A DNA stretch of 64,000 nucleotides, taken from NCBI GenBank assembly GCA_036489765.1, contig DASXFE010000059.1:1-64000 (forward strand), given 5' to 3'. Both the position numbers and the translations under genes were made by a program. This DNA comes from DATARH01 sp036489765. Its GTDB lineage: Bacteria; Pseudomonadota; Alphaproteobacteria; ATCC43930; CGMCC-115725. The notes beneath the pieces are model-generated. The model was not told the DNA's origin. It ran no database searches and saw only the letters and a list, made by a program, of their open reading frames with translations. Of the stretch, positions 42,838 to 50,772 are shown in pieces (the stretch's first letter is position 1; every line of letters starts with the position of its first letter).

Positions 42838-43296
42838 CTAGCCGCAGACATCGACCCAGACAGCGCCGGTCAATTCGGCAAGCCGTTCGGGCGCGATCCT
42901 GACCGCGGCGTTGGTGGACCCCGCCGCGGGCACGACCTCGGCAAAAAGCTTGAGCGAGACATCGCAATAGATCGGCAGCGGCGACGGCAGCCCGAACGGA
43001 CAGACGCCGCCGACGGGATGGCTCGTCGCGTCGAGCACCTGCTGTGCATCGAGCATCCGCGCCTTGCCGCCGAGCACGTCCTTGGCCTTGCGGTTGTCGA
43101 GCCGCGCGGTGCCGCTCGCGACGACGAGCAGGACACGGTCGCCGATCCTGAGGCAGATGGTCTTCGCGATCTGCGCCGGCTCGACCCCATGGGCCAGCGC
43201 CGCGAGCTCGACCGTCGACGAGCTCGCCTCGGTCTCGATCACGGCGACATCCGGTGCGTTCGCCGCGAAGAATGCGCGGACCGATGCAAGGCTCAT
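42838..43296 (-). CDS. YbaK/EbsC-family (aminoacyl-tRNA deacylase-like) protein
   Basis: A 152-residue protein of the YbaK/ProX trans-editing fold, which hydrolyses mischarged aminoacyl-tRNAs in the cytoplasm. Family features are ELAALAHGVEPAQIAKTICL with the conserved Lys, DRVLLVVASGTARLD and the central DATSHPVGGVCPFGLP (the usual G.xSPxG loop, here HPVGGVCPFG). The ATG at 43296 overlaps the stop of the upstream TPR gene (TGATG), so it is co-translated. Which tRNA it edits is not clear from sequence. Confidence 0.88.
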   Translation of the reverse strand: MSLASVRAFFAANAPDVAVIETEASSSTVELAALAHGVEPAQIAKTICLRIGDRVLLVVASGTARLDNRKAKDVLGGKARMLDAQQVLDATSHPVGGVCPFGLPSPLPIYCDVSLKLFAEVVPAAGSTNAAVRIAPERLAELTGAVWVDVCG

Positions 43297-44591
43297 CAGC
43301 GCAGCCCCGCGACAGGCGCCTTCAGCGAGCCGCGGCGGCGCTGCTTGAGCATCTGCTGCGCATCGTCGGGCCGGTGAGCGCCGAGATAGGCCTTGAGCAG
43401 CGTGAACTCAATCAGGTCGAGCTGGGCGCGGCTGCCCCCGATGCGTTCGATCTCGCCGATGACCGGTGCGAGCGCGCCGATCGCGGCGGTGAAATCACCC
43501 TGCTCGAATGCGGCGAACCCGCGTGACGCGGCCGGAACCAGCGGACCGGATGGATAGCGGCCGTTCTGCACCAATTCGCCGATCTCCGCGATGCGAGACT
43601 CAACGGCGTTCTCGTCGCCGGCGACGATCTGTGCGAGTGCGGCATGCATGTCGGAGAAGGCGGCCCCGGCGCGGGGAAAGGAATTGCTTGCCAGCTCGTA
43701 CATCGTCCGCCAGGAAGCGGCATCGCGCGGCTCGCCGGCAAGCTCGCAGCGCCACAGGAACGCGACGCCGTCATTGACCTGTCCGCGCGGCGGCCCGCTG
43801 TGGACATCCGGGGCGAAGGTTTCCCGGAATAGCCGGTAGGCTGTCGCCATGTCGCCCATCTCCAGCTCACCCATCGCGCGATGCCAGCTCAAATGACTGT
43901 AGAGCGCGCCGTCGCGCGGGTAGGTCGGCAGCCACGCCGCGAGGAACCGGCGCCCGGAATCCGGCTCGCCCTCCTCGTAGCAAAGATGCGCGCGGGCATG
44001 CGCTGCCCACGGGTTTTTCGGGTTCAGTGCCAGCGACCGCTCGATCCGAGGCCCGGCGGCGGCGCGCTGTCCGTTTTCCGACAGCGCCATGCCGTGATGC
44101 GCCGCGAACCACCAGTCGTCGCCATAGCTCGGCGCCAGTTTTTCGAGAAGGCCGAGCAGCATCCGCTTCTGCCCGGCACGGCCGGAACTGCCGATCAGCC
44201 CGTTGGTGAACGCAGCGGTGGCGAGCACCATGATGTCGCGGGGCCAGCGGTCGAGATGCGGGGGCAAGGAGGCGAGCGCCGACTCGCTGTCTCCGGAAAC
44301 GAGGGCGCCGAAATAATCGATGTGACTGACCTCGCGTTCCGTCACGCCGGGGCTAAATTGATTGGCCGCGGCGATCGACGCAACCGCGCCCGATCTGTCG
44401 CCGCTCTCCAAAAGGGAATGAGCTTTCGCGGCGTGGGCGACGGCGAAGCGGGGATCCGCCGCGAGCGCCCGGTCGAACGCCTCGATCGCGCCCGGGTACG
44501 AGGTCCGCTTCTTGTCGCAGCCCTCGACATAGGCATCGCGGGCGGCGGGCGAGACGGTGGAGAGCGGCAGCCCGTAATCGTCTGTCTGCAT
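43296..44591 (-). CDS. Tetratricopeptide repeat protein (TTC38-like)
   Basis: A 431-residue, helical, soluble TPR protein. The start MQTDDYGLPLSTVSPAARDA and the early TPR (YPGAIEAFDRALAADPRFAVA) match the pattern of the TTC38-like family. Further TPR-like helices occur, e.g. HHGMALSENGQRAAAGPRIE, SLALNPKNPWAAHARAHLCY and SLAAFEQGDFTAAIG-like segments near the C-terminus. There is no signal peptide or enzyme motif, and the function is unknown; TPR units generally mediate protein contacts. It follows the Old Yellow Enzyme gene by 5 bases and overlaps the YbaK-like gene, giving a three-gene unit. Confidence 0.8.
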   Translation of the reverse strand: MQTDDYGLPLSTVSPAARDAYVEGCDKKRTSYPGAIEAFDRALAADPRFAVAHAAKAHSLLESGDRSGAVASIAAANQFSPGVTEREVSHIDYFGALVSGDSESALASLPPHLDRWPRDIMVLATAAFTNGLIGSSGRAGQKRMLLGLLEKLAPSYGDDWWFAAHHGMALSENGQRAAAGPRIERSLALNPKNPWAAHARAHLCYEEGEPDSGRRFLAAWLPTYPRDGALYSHLSWHRAMGELEMGDMATAYRLFRETFAPDVHSGPPRGQVNDGVAFLWRCELAGEPRDAASWRTMYELASNSFPRAGAAFSDMHAALAQIVAGDENAVESRIAEIGELVQNGRYPSGPLVPAASRGFAAFEQGDFTAAIGALAPVIGEIERIGGSRAQLDLIEFTLLKAYLGAHRPDDAQQMLKQRRRGSLKAPVAGLR

Positions 44592-44596
44592 GATCG

Positions 44597-45709
44597 TCAG
44601 GTCCGGCGGCCGGGATGCGCGAGCGCCGCGCCGGGCCAGAGCTTGGGGCGGGCACGCTGGTATTGCGGCGGGCAGGCGGTTTCGGCGCCGAGGACATCGG
44701 CGGCGTGCCAGGCCCAGCGCGGGTCGTCGAGAAAGCCGCGGGCGAGCGCGACGCAATCGGCCCGGCCGTCGGCGACGATCGCCTCGGCTTGGCGCGGGTC
44801 GGCGATCATGCCGACCGCCTGCACGGCGATCCGGCTGTTTTTCTTGACCGTCTCGGCGAACGGCACCTGATAGCCGGGCGATACGTGGACATGCGCCCTG
44901 GGGCTGACCCCGCCCGACGAGACGCAGACATAGTCGAAGCCGACGCCGTGCAGCTCGTCGGCGAAGATCGCGGCGTCGTCCGCGGTCAGCGCGCCCTCTA
45001 TCCAGTCGGAGCCGGTGATGCGCATGCCGAGCGCCTTCGTCCGCGGCCATACCGCGCGCACCGCCGCCGCGACTTCGAGCGGGAAGCGCATGCGGTTGGC
45101 GAGGTTGCCGCCGTAGCCGTCGGTGCGCTGGTTCGACACCGGCGAGACGAAGCTGTGCAGCAGGTACCCGTGCGCGCCGTGCAATTCGACGAGGTCGAAA
45201 CCGAGCCGGTCGGCGCGCCGCGCGGCCGCGACAAAAGCGTCGCGGACCCGGGCGAGACCGGCTTGGTCGAGCGGCTCGGGCGCCGGGCAGTTGTCGTCGA
45301 CCGGGATCGCCGAGGCGCCGACCCGCTGCCAGATGCCCTCGCCCGCGGCGAGCGGCCCGCCGCCCTGCCACGGCACCTTTGACGAGGCTTTGCGCCCGGC
45401 ATGGGCGAGCTGGATGCCGAGCCGGGCCGTGCCCCAGCGCCGGCACAGCGCCACGATAGGCTCCAACGCCGCCTCGTTGGCATCGGAATAAAGGCCGAGG
45501 CACGCGGGCGTAATCCGCCCCGCCGCCTCGACCCCGGTCGCCTCGAGGATCAACAGGCCGGCGCCCGACATCGACAGCGACCCGAGATGCTGCGCATGCC
45601 AGTCGGTCGCCGACCCGTCGACCGCGCTGTACTGGCACATCGGCGACACCGCGATGCGATTGTCGAGCGTGACGCCGCCGAGCGTGATCGGCGTGAAGAG
45701 ATGGCTCAT
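44597..45709 (-). CDS. Old Yellow Enzyme, YqjM-like NADH:flavin oxidoreductase
   Basis: A 370-residue FMN TIM-barrel ene-reductase that would reduce activated C=C bonds of enones or related compounds. YqjM-type residues are visible: Cys25 and Tyr27 in SPMCQYS, QLAHAGRKAS, and the His pair in ELHGAHGYLLHSFVSP. NQRTDGYGGNLANRMRFPLE and VALARGFLDDPRW near the end are diagnostic. The ATG at 45709 was preferred (AAGGAA upstream). It is cotranscribed with the TPR and YbaK-like genes. Confidence 0.92.
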   Translation of the reverse strand: MSHLFTPITLGGVTLDNRIAVSPMCQYSAVDGSATDWHAQHLGSLSMSGAGLLILEATGVEAAGRITPACLGLYSDANEAALEPIVALCRRWGTARLGIQLAHAGRKASSKVPWQGGGPLAAGEGIWQRVGASAIPVDDNCPAPEPLDQAGLARVRDAFVAAARRADRLGFDLVELHGAHGYLLHSFVSPVSNQRTDGYGGNLANRMRFPLEVAAAVRAVWPRTKALGMRITGSDWIEGALTADDAAIFADELHGVGFDYVCVSSGGVSPRAHVHVSPGYQVPFAETVKKNSRIAVQAVGMIADPRQAEAIVADGRADCVALARGFLDDPRWAWHAADVLGAETACPPQYQRARPKLWPGAALAHPGRRT

Positions 45710-45755
45710 GGGGTTCCTTGCCAAGGCGCGGTCGGGTTACGGGTGCCCCCTCGTC

Positions 45756-45832
45756 TCGTCACCCCCGCGAAGGCGGGGGGCCAGGGCAACGGACCGGCCG
45801 CCCCTGGATTCCCGCCTCGCGGAAATGACGAG
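45756..45832. repeat. Palindromic repeat (GTCATTCCCGCGAAGG type)
   Basis: CGTCACCCCCGCGAAGGCGG and GATTCCCGCCTCGCGGAAATGACGAG arms surround GGCCAGGGC/GCCCCTGG. It lies between the CocE-type hydrolase gene and the Old Yellow Enzyme gene. Confidence 0.7.
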
Positions 45833-45843
45833 AGAGAAGCGTG

Positions 45844-47613
45844 TCACTTCAGCACCGGCAACTCGACGAAAGACGGCGTCGCCGGGGCGTGGTGGATCGT
45901 GTTGTTGGCGACGCGGATCGCGTCTTCGCTGTCCCGGGCCAGGACGGGATTGCCGCTGTTGGTGTTGCGGGCGCGGCGCGGGAAATTGCTGCTGGTGACG
46001 TCGATCTCGATGCGGCTGCCGGAGTGGAAGGTGTGGCAGATATCGCCGAGATCGATGACGAGCGGGTAGACGCGTCCCGGCTCCAGGCGTTGTGCGCCAG
46101 CGATCGGGTCGCGGTACATCGCCCGCGTGATCCCATCCATCAGCAGCATCGCCCTCCCATCCGGCGCGACCTCGATCAGCTTGGCGACGAAATCGGTGTC
46201 GGGGCAATCGGAGCCGACGTGGAGCGTTGCGCGGACATTTCCGGCGATCGTCACGTCTTGGGTGAGCGGGTCGCCGCGGTAGATCGGCCCGTAATCCGGC
46301 AGCGCCTGGGCCGAGCGCTGATCGCGCGGGCCGGCGTCGATCAGCATGTTGCGGCCGCCGAGCGTGGGACTGGGTTTCCGCGGGTCGTAGCGGTAGCGAT
46401 GCGGTTCGCCTTCCGGCGTGTCGCCGAGGCTGCCGTCGCCGCGCAGGTAAAGCCGGTGCGGCGCGACGCCGGGCGGCGGCCAGCGCTCGGCGCGGCGCCA
46501 GTCGGTTGGCGCGTAGGACGTGCGGTCGTCGACCCAGGCGCGAGGCGAATAAGAGACCGCCGGCTCATCGACGAGGGCGCTCGTCTCGTCCTTCAGCCAA
46601 TGGCCGAACCAGTCGAAATACGGGTCGCGCGGCCAGAAATTGCTGGCGTAGACGAAGTAATGCTCGTTCGGGCCGACCCAGAGCTTTTGGGTGCCGGTGC
46701 GCGCCTGGATCTCCTGGAACGCGGCGATCACGCTGGTCTGGAAGATGTCGAACCAGGTCGTGACGTGAAACCCGGGAATGTCGATCGTGCGGCGGAAATT
46801 GTGCCGGGCGCGGAACTCGTCGGGGGCCGGATGGGTGACGATCTCGTCGAGGAACGGCTGCCAGGTGGCGAAATCGGGATAGCCGGTCAGCGGCAGGCGC
46901 AACCAGTCGTCGGAATCGATGAAGGGCGGTTCGGCCTGGCGCGCGGTGTCGAGCCGGGTCCAGCGCTCGCCGGCCGAGGCGGCGGCGCGGTCGAGCTCGG
47001 CGACGCCGATGCCGAACCGTTCCCTGACCGCCTCGCGATGCGATGCGGAGAGGCCGGGGATGTTTTTCGACACCCACAGCCAGAGGCGCTCCATCTCGAT
47101 CCCGCCGCCTTCGCAGACGACGTCGTCGTAGATGCTTGAGCCGCCGGCCTGGGCGAAAAAGGCGCGGAGGCTCGGGTGCCGCGTCGAGGCGGCGGCGAAG
47201 GTCGTCGTCGCCCCGGCCGAGGAGCCCGACATGCCGACCCGACCGTTGCTCCATTCCTGCCTGGCGATCCAGTCGAGGGTGTCGTAGCCGTCTTGCGCAT
47301 CGTCGGCGTAGACCCGGTCCTCGCCTTCGGAGCCGTGGCGGCCGCGGCAATCCTGGTACACGACGGCATAGCCGTGCGCGGTCTCCGCCTGCCAGCCCCT
47401 GAGGATCGAGCCGCGCATCGGCTCGGCCGGGTTCGGCAGCCAGGCGCGCGTATGGTCGAATTTATGCGCGGCGTCGGCGGCGGCGATGCCGTAGGGCGTG
47501 CGGTGGACGATCACCGGCCAGCGCGGCCCGCCCTCCGCCGGCAGAAAGACAAAAGTGTTGAGCCGGGTGCCGTCGCGCATCGGCACCATCGTCTGAAACG
47601 AGCGAGCGCCCAT
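45844..47613 (-). CDS. CocE/NonD-family alpha/beta hydrolase (X-Pro dipeptidyl-peptidase-like)
   Basis: A 589-residue hydrolase with a CocE-type fold. The alpha/beta-hydrolase domain carries nucleophile Ser132 in GMSGSSAGATTTF, with the preceding YAVVYQDCRGRHGSEG and DDAQDGYDTLDWIARQEWSNG. The His of WVGPNEHY is a candidate catalytic base. The C-terminal jelly-roll domain is visible from ~400 to the end (DVTIAGNVRATLHV, SRIEIDVTSSNFPRRARN). Family members cleave esters or amides, including cocaine, cephalosporin esters and X-Pro peptides. The ATG at 47613 is preferred over a TTG 18 bases upstream. It ends 14 bases after the alpha/beta hydrolase gene, likely cotranscribed. Confidence 0.9.
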   Translation of the reverse strand: MGARSFQTMVPMRDGTRLNTFVFLPAEGGPRWPVIVHRTPYGIAAADAAHKFDHTRAWLPNPAEPMRGSILRGWQAETAHGYAVVYQDCRGRHGSEGEDRVYADDAQDGYDTLDWIARQEWSNGRVGMSGSSAGATTTFAAASTRHPSLRAFFAQAGGSSIYDDVVCEGGGIEMERLWLWVSKNIPGLSASHREAVRERFGIGVAELDRAAASAGERWTRLDTARQAEPPFIDSDDWLRLPLTGYPDFATWQPFLDEIVTHPAPDEFRARHNFRRTIDIPGFHVTTWFDIFQTSVIAAFQEIQARTGTQKLWVGPNEHYFVYASNFWPRDPYFDWFGHWLKDETSALVDEPAVSYSPRAWVDDRTSYAPTDWRRAERWPPPGVAPHRLYLRGDGSLGDTPEGEPHRYRYDPRKPSPTLGGRNMLIDAGPRDQRSAQALPDYGPIYRGDPLTQDVTIAGNVRATLHVGSDCPDTDFVAKLIEVAPDGRAMLLMDGITRAMYRDPIAGAQRLEPGRVYPLVIDLGDICHTFHSGSRIEIDVTSSNFPRRARNTNSGNPVLARDSEDAIRVANNTIHHAPATPSFVELPVLK

Positions 47614-47627
47614 CAGCCTCACTCCCC

Positions 47628-48410
47628 TCAAGAACTCGCAGCCAGAAACTCGCGGGCGAGCCTAGCGAGGCTCTGCGGCGCCTGCAAATGCGGGAAGTGG
47701 CCGGAATCGTCCATGACGGCAAAGCGTGCGCCGGGGACCAGCGCGGCGACCTCTCGCCCGACCGGCGGCGGCCAGAGGAAATCGTGCGCGCCGGAGGCGA
47801 CTAGCGTCGGCGCGCGGATCGCCCCCCACTCGGCCGCCGTCATCTCAAGCCGCGCGAGGGCCAGCGACAGCTCGGCGTAGGCGTTGGGATCGTTGGCGAG
47901 ATAGATGCCGCGATAGGCTGCCCGCTCGGCCGCGCGCGATTCCGGGAACGAGTTCTTGAGGCTCGCATCGGCGACGCCGCGCATGCCGACGACCCGCACC
48001 TTCTCGGCACGCTCGGCGACGTAGCTGCTGGTCGGCCCGGCCATCTTCGGCGCTACCGCGCACATCATCAGCCGATTGACCCGGTCGGGATGGCGGATCG
48101 CCAGCAGCGCGCCGGCCAGCGACCCCAGGGCCGCGCCGATCACGTCAACGCGGTCGACCTTTAGTGTGGCCAGCAGCGCCGCCAGATCGTCTGCGGCCTC
48201 TGCGAGGGTGAAGGCGCCCGGCGGCTTTTCCGATCGGCCGGCGCAGCGCAAATCCACCGCGATCACGCGCCGGTCCGCCGCCAACAGCGGGATCACGGCG
48301 CGCCAGCTCTCGCTGCTGCCGCCGAGCTCATGCAGCAGCAGGACCGGGGTTCCATCGCGGCCCGTCTCCTCGAAATGGAGGCTGACGGAGCCGGTGTCGG
48401 TATAGGACAT
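47628..48410 (-). CDS. Alpha/beta hydrolase-fold protein lacking the nucleophile serine
   Basis: A 260-residue single-domain alpha/beta hydrolase resembling 3-oxoadipate enol-lactonase and related esterases. The oxyanion region LLLHELGGSSESW and RVIAVDLRCAGRSEKP are intact. The C-terminal Asp (GAHDFLWPP) and His (MDDSGHFPHLQAP) of the triad are also present. The nucleophile elbow, normally GxSxG, reads GAALG (Ala94), so ordinary serine catalysis is not expected. It may be a pseudoenzyme, use another residue, or hold a sequencing or real substitution. RBS GAGGAGG precedes the ATG at 48410. It is divergent from HyuA-type gene 48521. Confidence 0.85.
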   Translation of the reverse strand: MSYTDTGSVSLHFEETGRDGTPVLLLHELGGSSESWRAVIPLLAADRRVIAVDLRCAGRSEKPPGAFTLAEAADDLAALLATLKVDRVDVIGAALGSLAGALLAIRHPDRVNRLMMCAVAPKMAGPTSSYVAERAEKVRVVGMRGVADASLKNSFPESRAAERAAYRGIYLANDPNAYAELSLALARLEMTAAEWGAIRAPTLVASGAHDFLWPPPVGREVAALVPGARFAVMDDSGHFPHLQAPQSLARLAREFLAASS

Positions 48411-48520
48411 GTGCCGATCCTCCTCGAACCCGGTTGATACGCTGCCATGCGCCGGGGACTATGCGTTCGTTGCGGTCCGACGTACTACCATTGCCGGGCC
48501 CATTTCAGGAGTCGCCCCGA

Positions 48521-50599
48521 GTGCCGAGTTCCGCAGCACGCCAAACCCGGTTGTCGGCGGATGTCGGCGGCACGTTCACCGATATCGCCGTGTTCGACGA
48601 GACGACCGGCGCCTTGCGGCTCGGCAAGACGCTGACGACGCCGCGCCGCCTGGTCAGCGGCATCGCCACCGGCGTCGACAAGGCCGGGTCGAGCTTTGCC
48701 GAGGCGCGGCTGTTCCTGCACGGCACGACCGTCGCGATCAACACGATCCTCGAACGCAGCGGCGCCAAGGCCATCCTGCTGACGACGCAGGGGTTTCGCG
48801 ACATCTACGAGATCGGCCGGGTCAACCGGCCGGAATCGTACAATCTCTTCTTCCAGAAGCACGTCCCGCTGATCGAGCGGGCGCGCCGCTTCGAAATCCG
48901 CGAGCGGATGGATGCCGACGGACGGGTGCTGATCCCGGTCGACGAGGATCAGGTCCGCGGCATCGTCGCCGCTGCGGTCAAGGACGGGATCGAGGCGGTG
49001 GCGATCCTTTTTCTCCACTCGTACCGCAACCCCGCGCACGAGCGGCGGGTGAAGGAAATCGTCGAGGCCGCGCATCCCGGGCTTTTCGTCACCGCCTCGC
49101 ACGAGCTATCGCAGGAATATCGCGAGTTCGAGCGCACCTCGACCGTCGCCGCCAACGCCTATGTCGGCCCGCGCGTCCGGCACTATCTCGGCGAGATGCA
49201 GGCGCATCTGCGTGAAGCCGGGTTCGGCGGCGATTTCTTTATCGTGCAATCGTCGGGCGGCCTTTTCGATTTCGCCGATGCCGAGCGGGCCTGCATCCGC
49301 ATGCTGGAGTCGGGGCCGGCCGCCGGGGTCATCGGCACCAAGGCACTGTGCGACGCCGTCAGCATGAAGAACGCCATCGCCTTCGACATGGGCGGCACCA
49401 CCGCGAAGGCCGGGGTCATCCATGAGGGCCAGGTGCTGATGACCGGCAATGCGATGATCGGCGGGTATTCGGGCGGGCTCCCGGTGCAGATGCCGATGGT
49501 CGACATCCAGGAGGTCGGGACGGGCGGCGGCAGCATCGCCCGTGTCGAGGCCGGTGGCGCACTGCGCGTCGGGCCGCAAAGCGCCGGGGCCGAGCCGGGG
49601 CCGGTGTGCTACGGCCTCGGCGGCGAGGAGCCGACCATCACCGACGCCAATCTCGTGCTCGGGCGGCTCGGCGCCGACCGGTTTCTCGGCGGCGAGATGG
49701 CGCTCGATCTGGCCGCCGCCGAAGCTTCTCTTCGAGATCGCGTCGCTGGTCCGCTTGGCCTCGACCCGGTCGCGGCGGCGGAGGGCATCCTGCGCATCGC
49801 CACGACCAAGATGTCCCATGTCGTGCGCTGGGTGACGACCGAGCGCGGGCTCGATGCCGCCGATTTCGCGCTCGTCGCCTATGGCGGCGCTGGGCCGCTG
49901 CACGCGTCGATGATCGCCCGCGAACTCCGCATCGGCCGCGTCGTGATCCCGATCGCGCCGGGGCATTTCTCGGCGTTCGGGATGCTGGTCAGCGATCTGC
50001 GCCGCGATTTCGTCAGCACCTGGTTCACCCCCCTCGCCGCCGCCTCGTTCGGCCGGATGGAGGAGATCTTCCGGGCGATGGAAGACGAGGGGCGCGAGGC
50101 GGTGCGACGCAGCGGCGTCGCCACCGCCGACGTGACGGTCACCCGCGCGGCCGACATGCGTTATGTCGGGCAGGAGCACGCGGTGACGGTCGAGTTGCCG
50201 GCGGACCTGTTCCAGAACAAAGACCGTGCCGGGATCAAGCGCCGCTTCGACGCCGTCCACGACGTGCGCTACGGCCATGCCGCCGAGCGCGAGCCGGCCG
50301 AGATCGTCAGCCTGCGCAGCGCCGTCACCGGGCTCCTCAATAAGCCGCGCTTCGAGCGCATCGGTGCGGGCGAGGCCGAACCGCCATCGGGCGCGGCGAA
50401 CGGCAGCCGCCCCGTCTCGTTCGACGGGCGCGGCTTTGTCGCGACGCCGACCTTCGATCGCACCAAGCTCCTCGCCGGCAATCGCATCGCCGGTCCGGCG
50501 CTCGTCGAGGAGCATGCCGCGACGACGGTGGTCTTCCCCGGGGACACGCTGATGGTCGACGAGTATGGCAACCTGGTCATCGAGATCGCGAGGAGCTGA
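48521..50599 (+). CDS. Hydantoinase/oxoprolinase subunit A (HyuA family)
   Basis: A 692-residue ASKHA-fold ATPase subunit of an ATP-dependent hydantoinase, 5-oxoprolinase or related carboxylase. Landmarks are SADVGGTFTDIAVFD (phosphate 1 loop), HGTTVAINTILERSGAKA, SQEYREFERTSTVAANAYVG and FDMGGTTAKAGVI. VEAGGALRVGPQSAGAEPGP and VAYGGAGPLHASMIARELRI follow. The GTG at 48521 was chosen because AGGAG lies 9 bases upstream; longer in-frame sequence is not conserved-looking. It pairs with HyuB at 50773 and the two should form one complex acting on a lactam, hydantoin or similar ring. Confidence 0.9.
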   Translation: MPSSAARQTRLSADVGGTFTDIAVFDETTGALRLGKTLTTPRRLVSGIATGVDKAGSSFAEARLFLHGTTVAINTILERSGAKAILLTTQGFRDIYEIGRVNRPESYNLFFQKHVPLIERARRFEIRERMDADGRVLIPVDEDQVRGIVAAAVKDGIEAVAILFLHSYRNPAHERRVKEIVEAAHPGLFVTASHELSQEYREFERTSTVAANAYVGPRVRHYLGEMQAHLREAGFGGDFFIVQSSGGLFDFADAERACIRMLESGPAAGVIGTKALCDAVSMKNAIAFDMGGTTAKAGVIHEGQVLMTGNAMIGGYSGGLPVQMPMVDIQEVGTGGGSIARVEAGGALRVGPQSAGAEPGPVCYGLGGEEPTITDANLVLGRLGADRFLGGEMALDLAAAEASLRDRVAGPLGLDPVAAAEGILRIATTKMSHVVRWVTTERGLDAADFALVAYGGAGPLHASMIARELRIGRVVIPIAPGHFSAFGMLVSDLRRDFVSTWFTPLAAASFGRMEEIFRAMEDEGREAVRRSGVATADVTVTRAADMRYVGQEHAVTVELPADLFQNKDRAGIKRRFDAVHDVRYGHAAEREPAEIVSLRSAVTGLLNKPRFERIGAGEAEPPSGAANGSRPVSFDGRGFVATPTFDRTKLLAGNRIAGPALVEEHAATTVVFPGDTLMVDEYGNLVIEIARS

Positions 50600-50612
50600 T
50601 GTGCTCTTCTTT

Positions 50613-50751
50613 GTCATTCCGGGGCAGCGCGAAGCGATGAAACCGGAACCTATGAACACGCACCGGTCCGGAAGAAGCTTGACGGTTGGTAGTGGGTGAA
50701 TCCCGTGTTCATGGGTTCCGGGCTCGTGACTGCGTCGCGCCCCGGAATTAC
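50613..50751. repeat. 139-base nested inverted repeat, MITE-like, between hyuA- and hyuB-type genes
   Basis: The outer arms GTCATTCCGGGGC (50613-50625) and GCCCCGGAATTAC (50739-50751) match at 12 of 13 positions. The inner arms GGAACCTATGAACACG (50645-50660) and CGTGTTCATGGGTTCC (50704-50719) match at 15 of 16. It is noncoding. It lies between two genes whose products must be made together, so it may shape mRNA stability between them. Confidence 0.7.
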
Positions 50752-50772
50752 CTTGTGGAAAGAAAAGATCAG

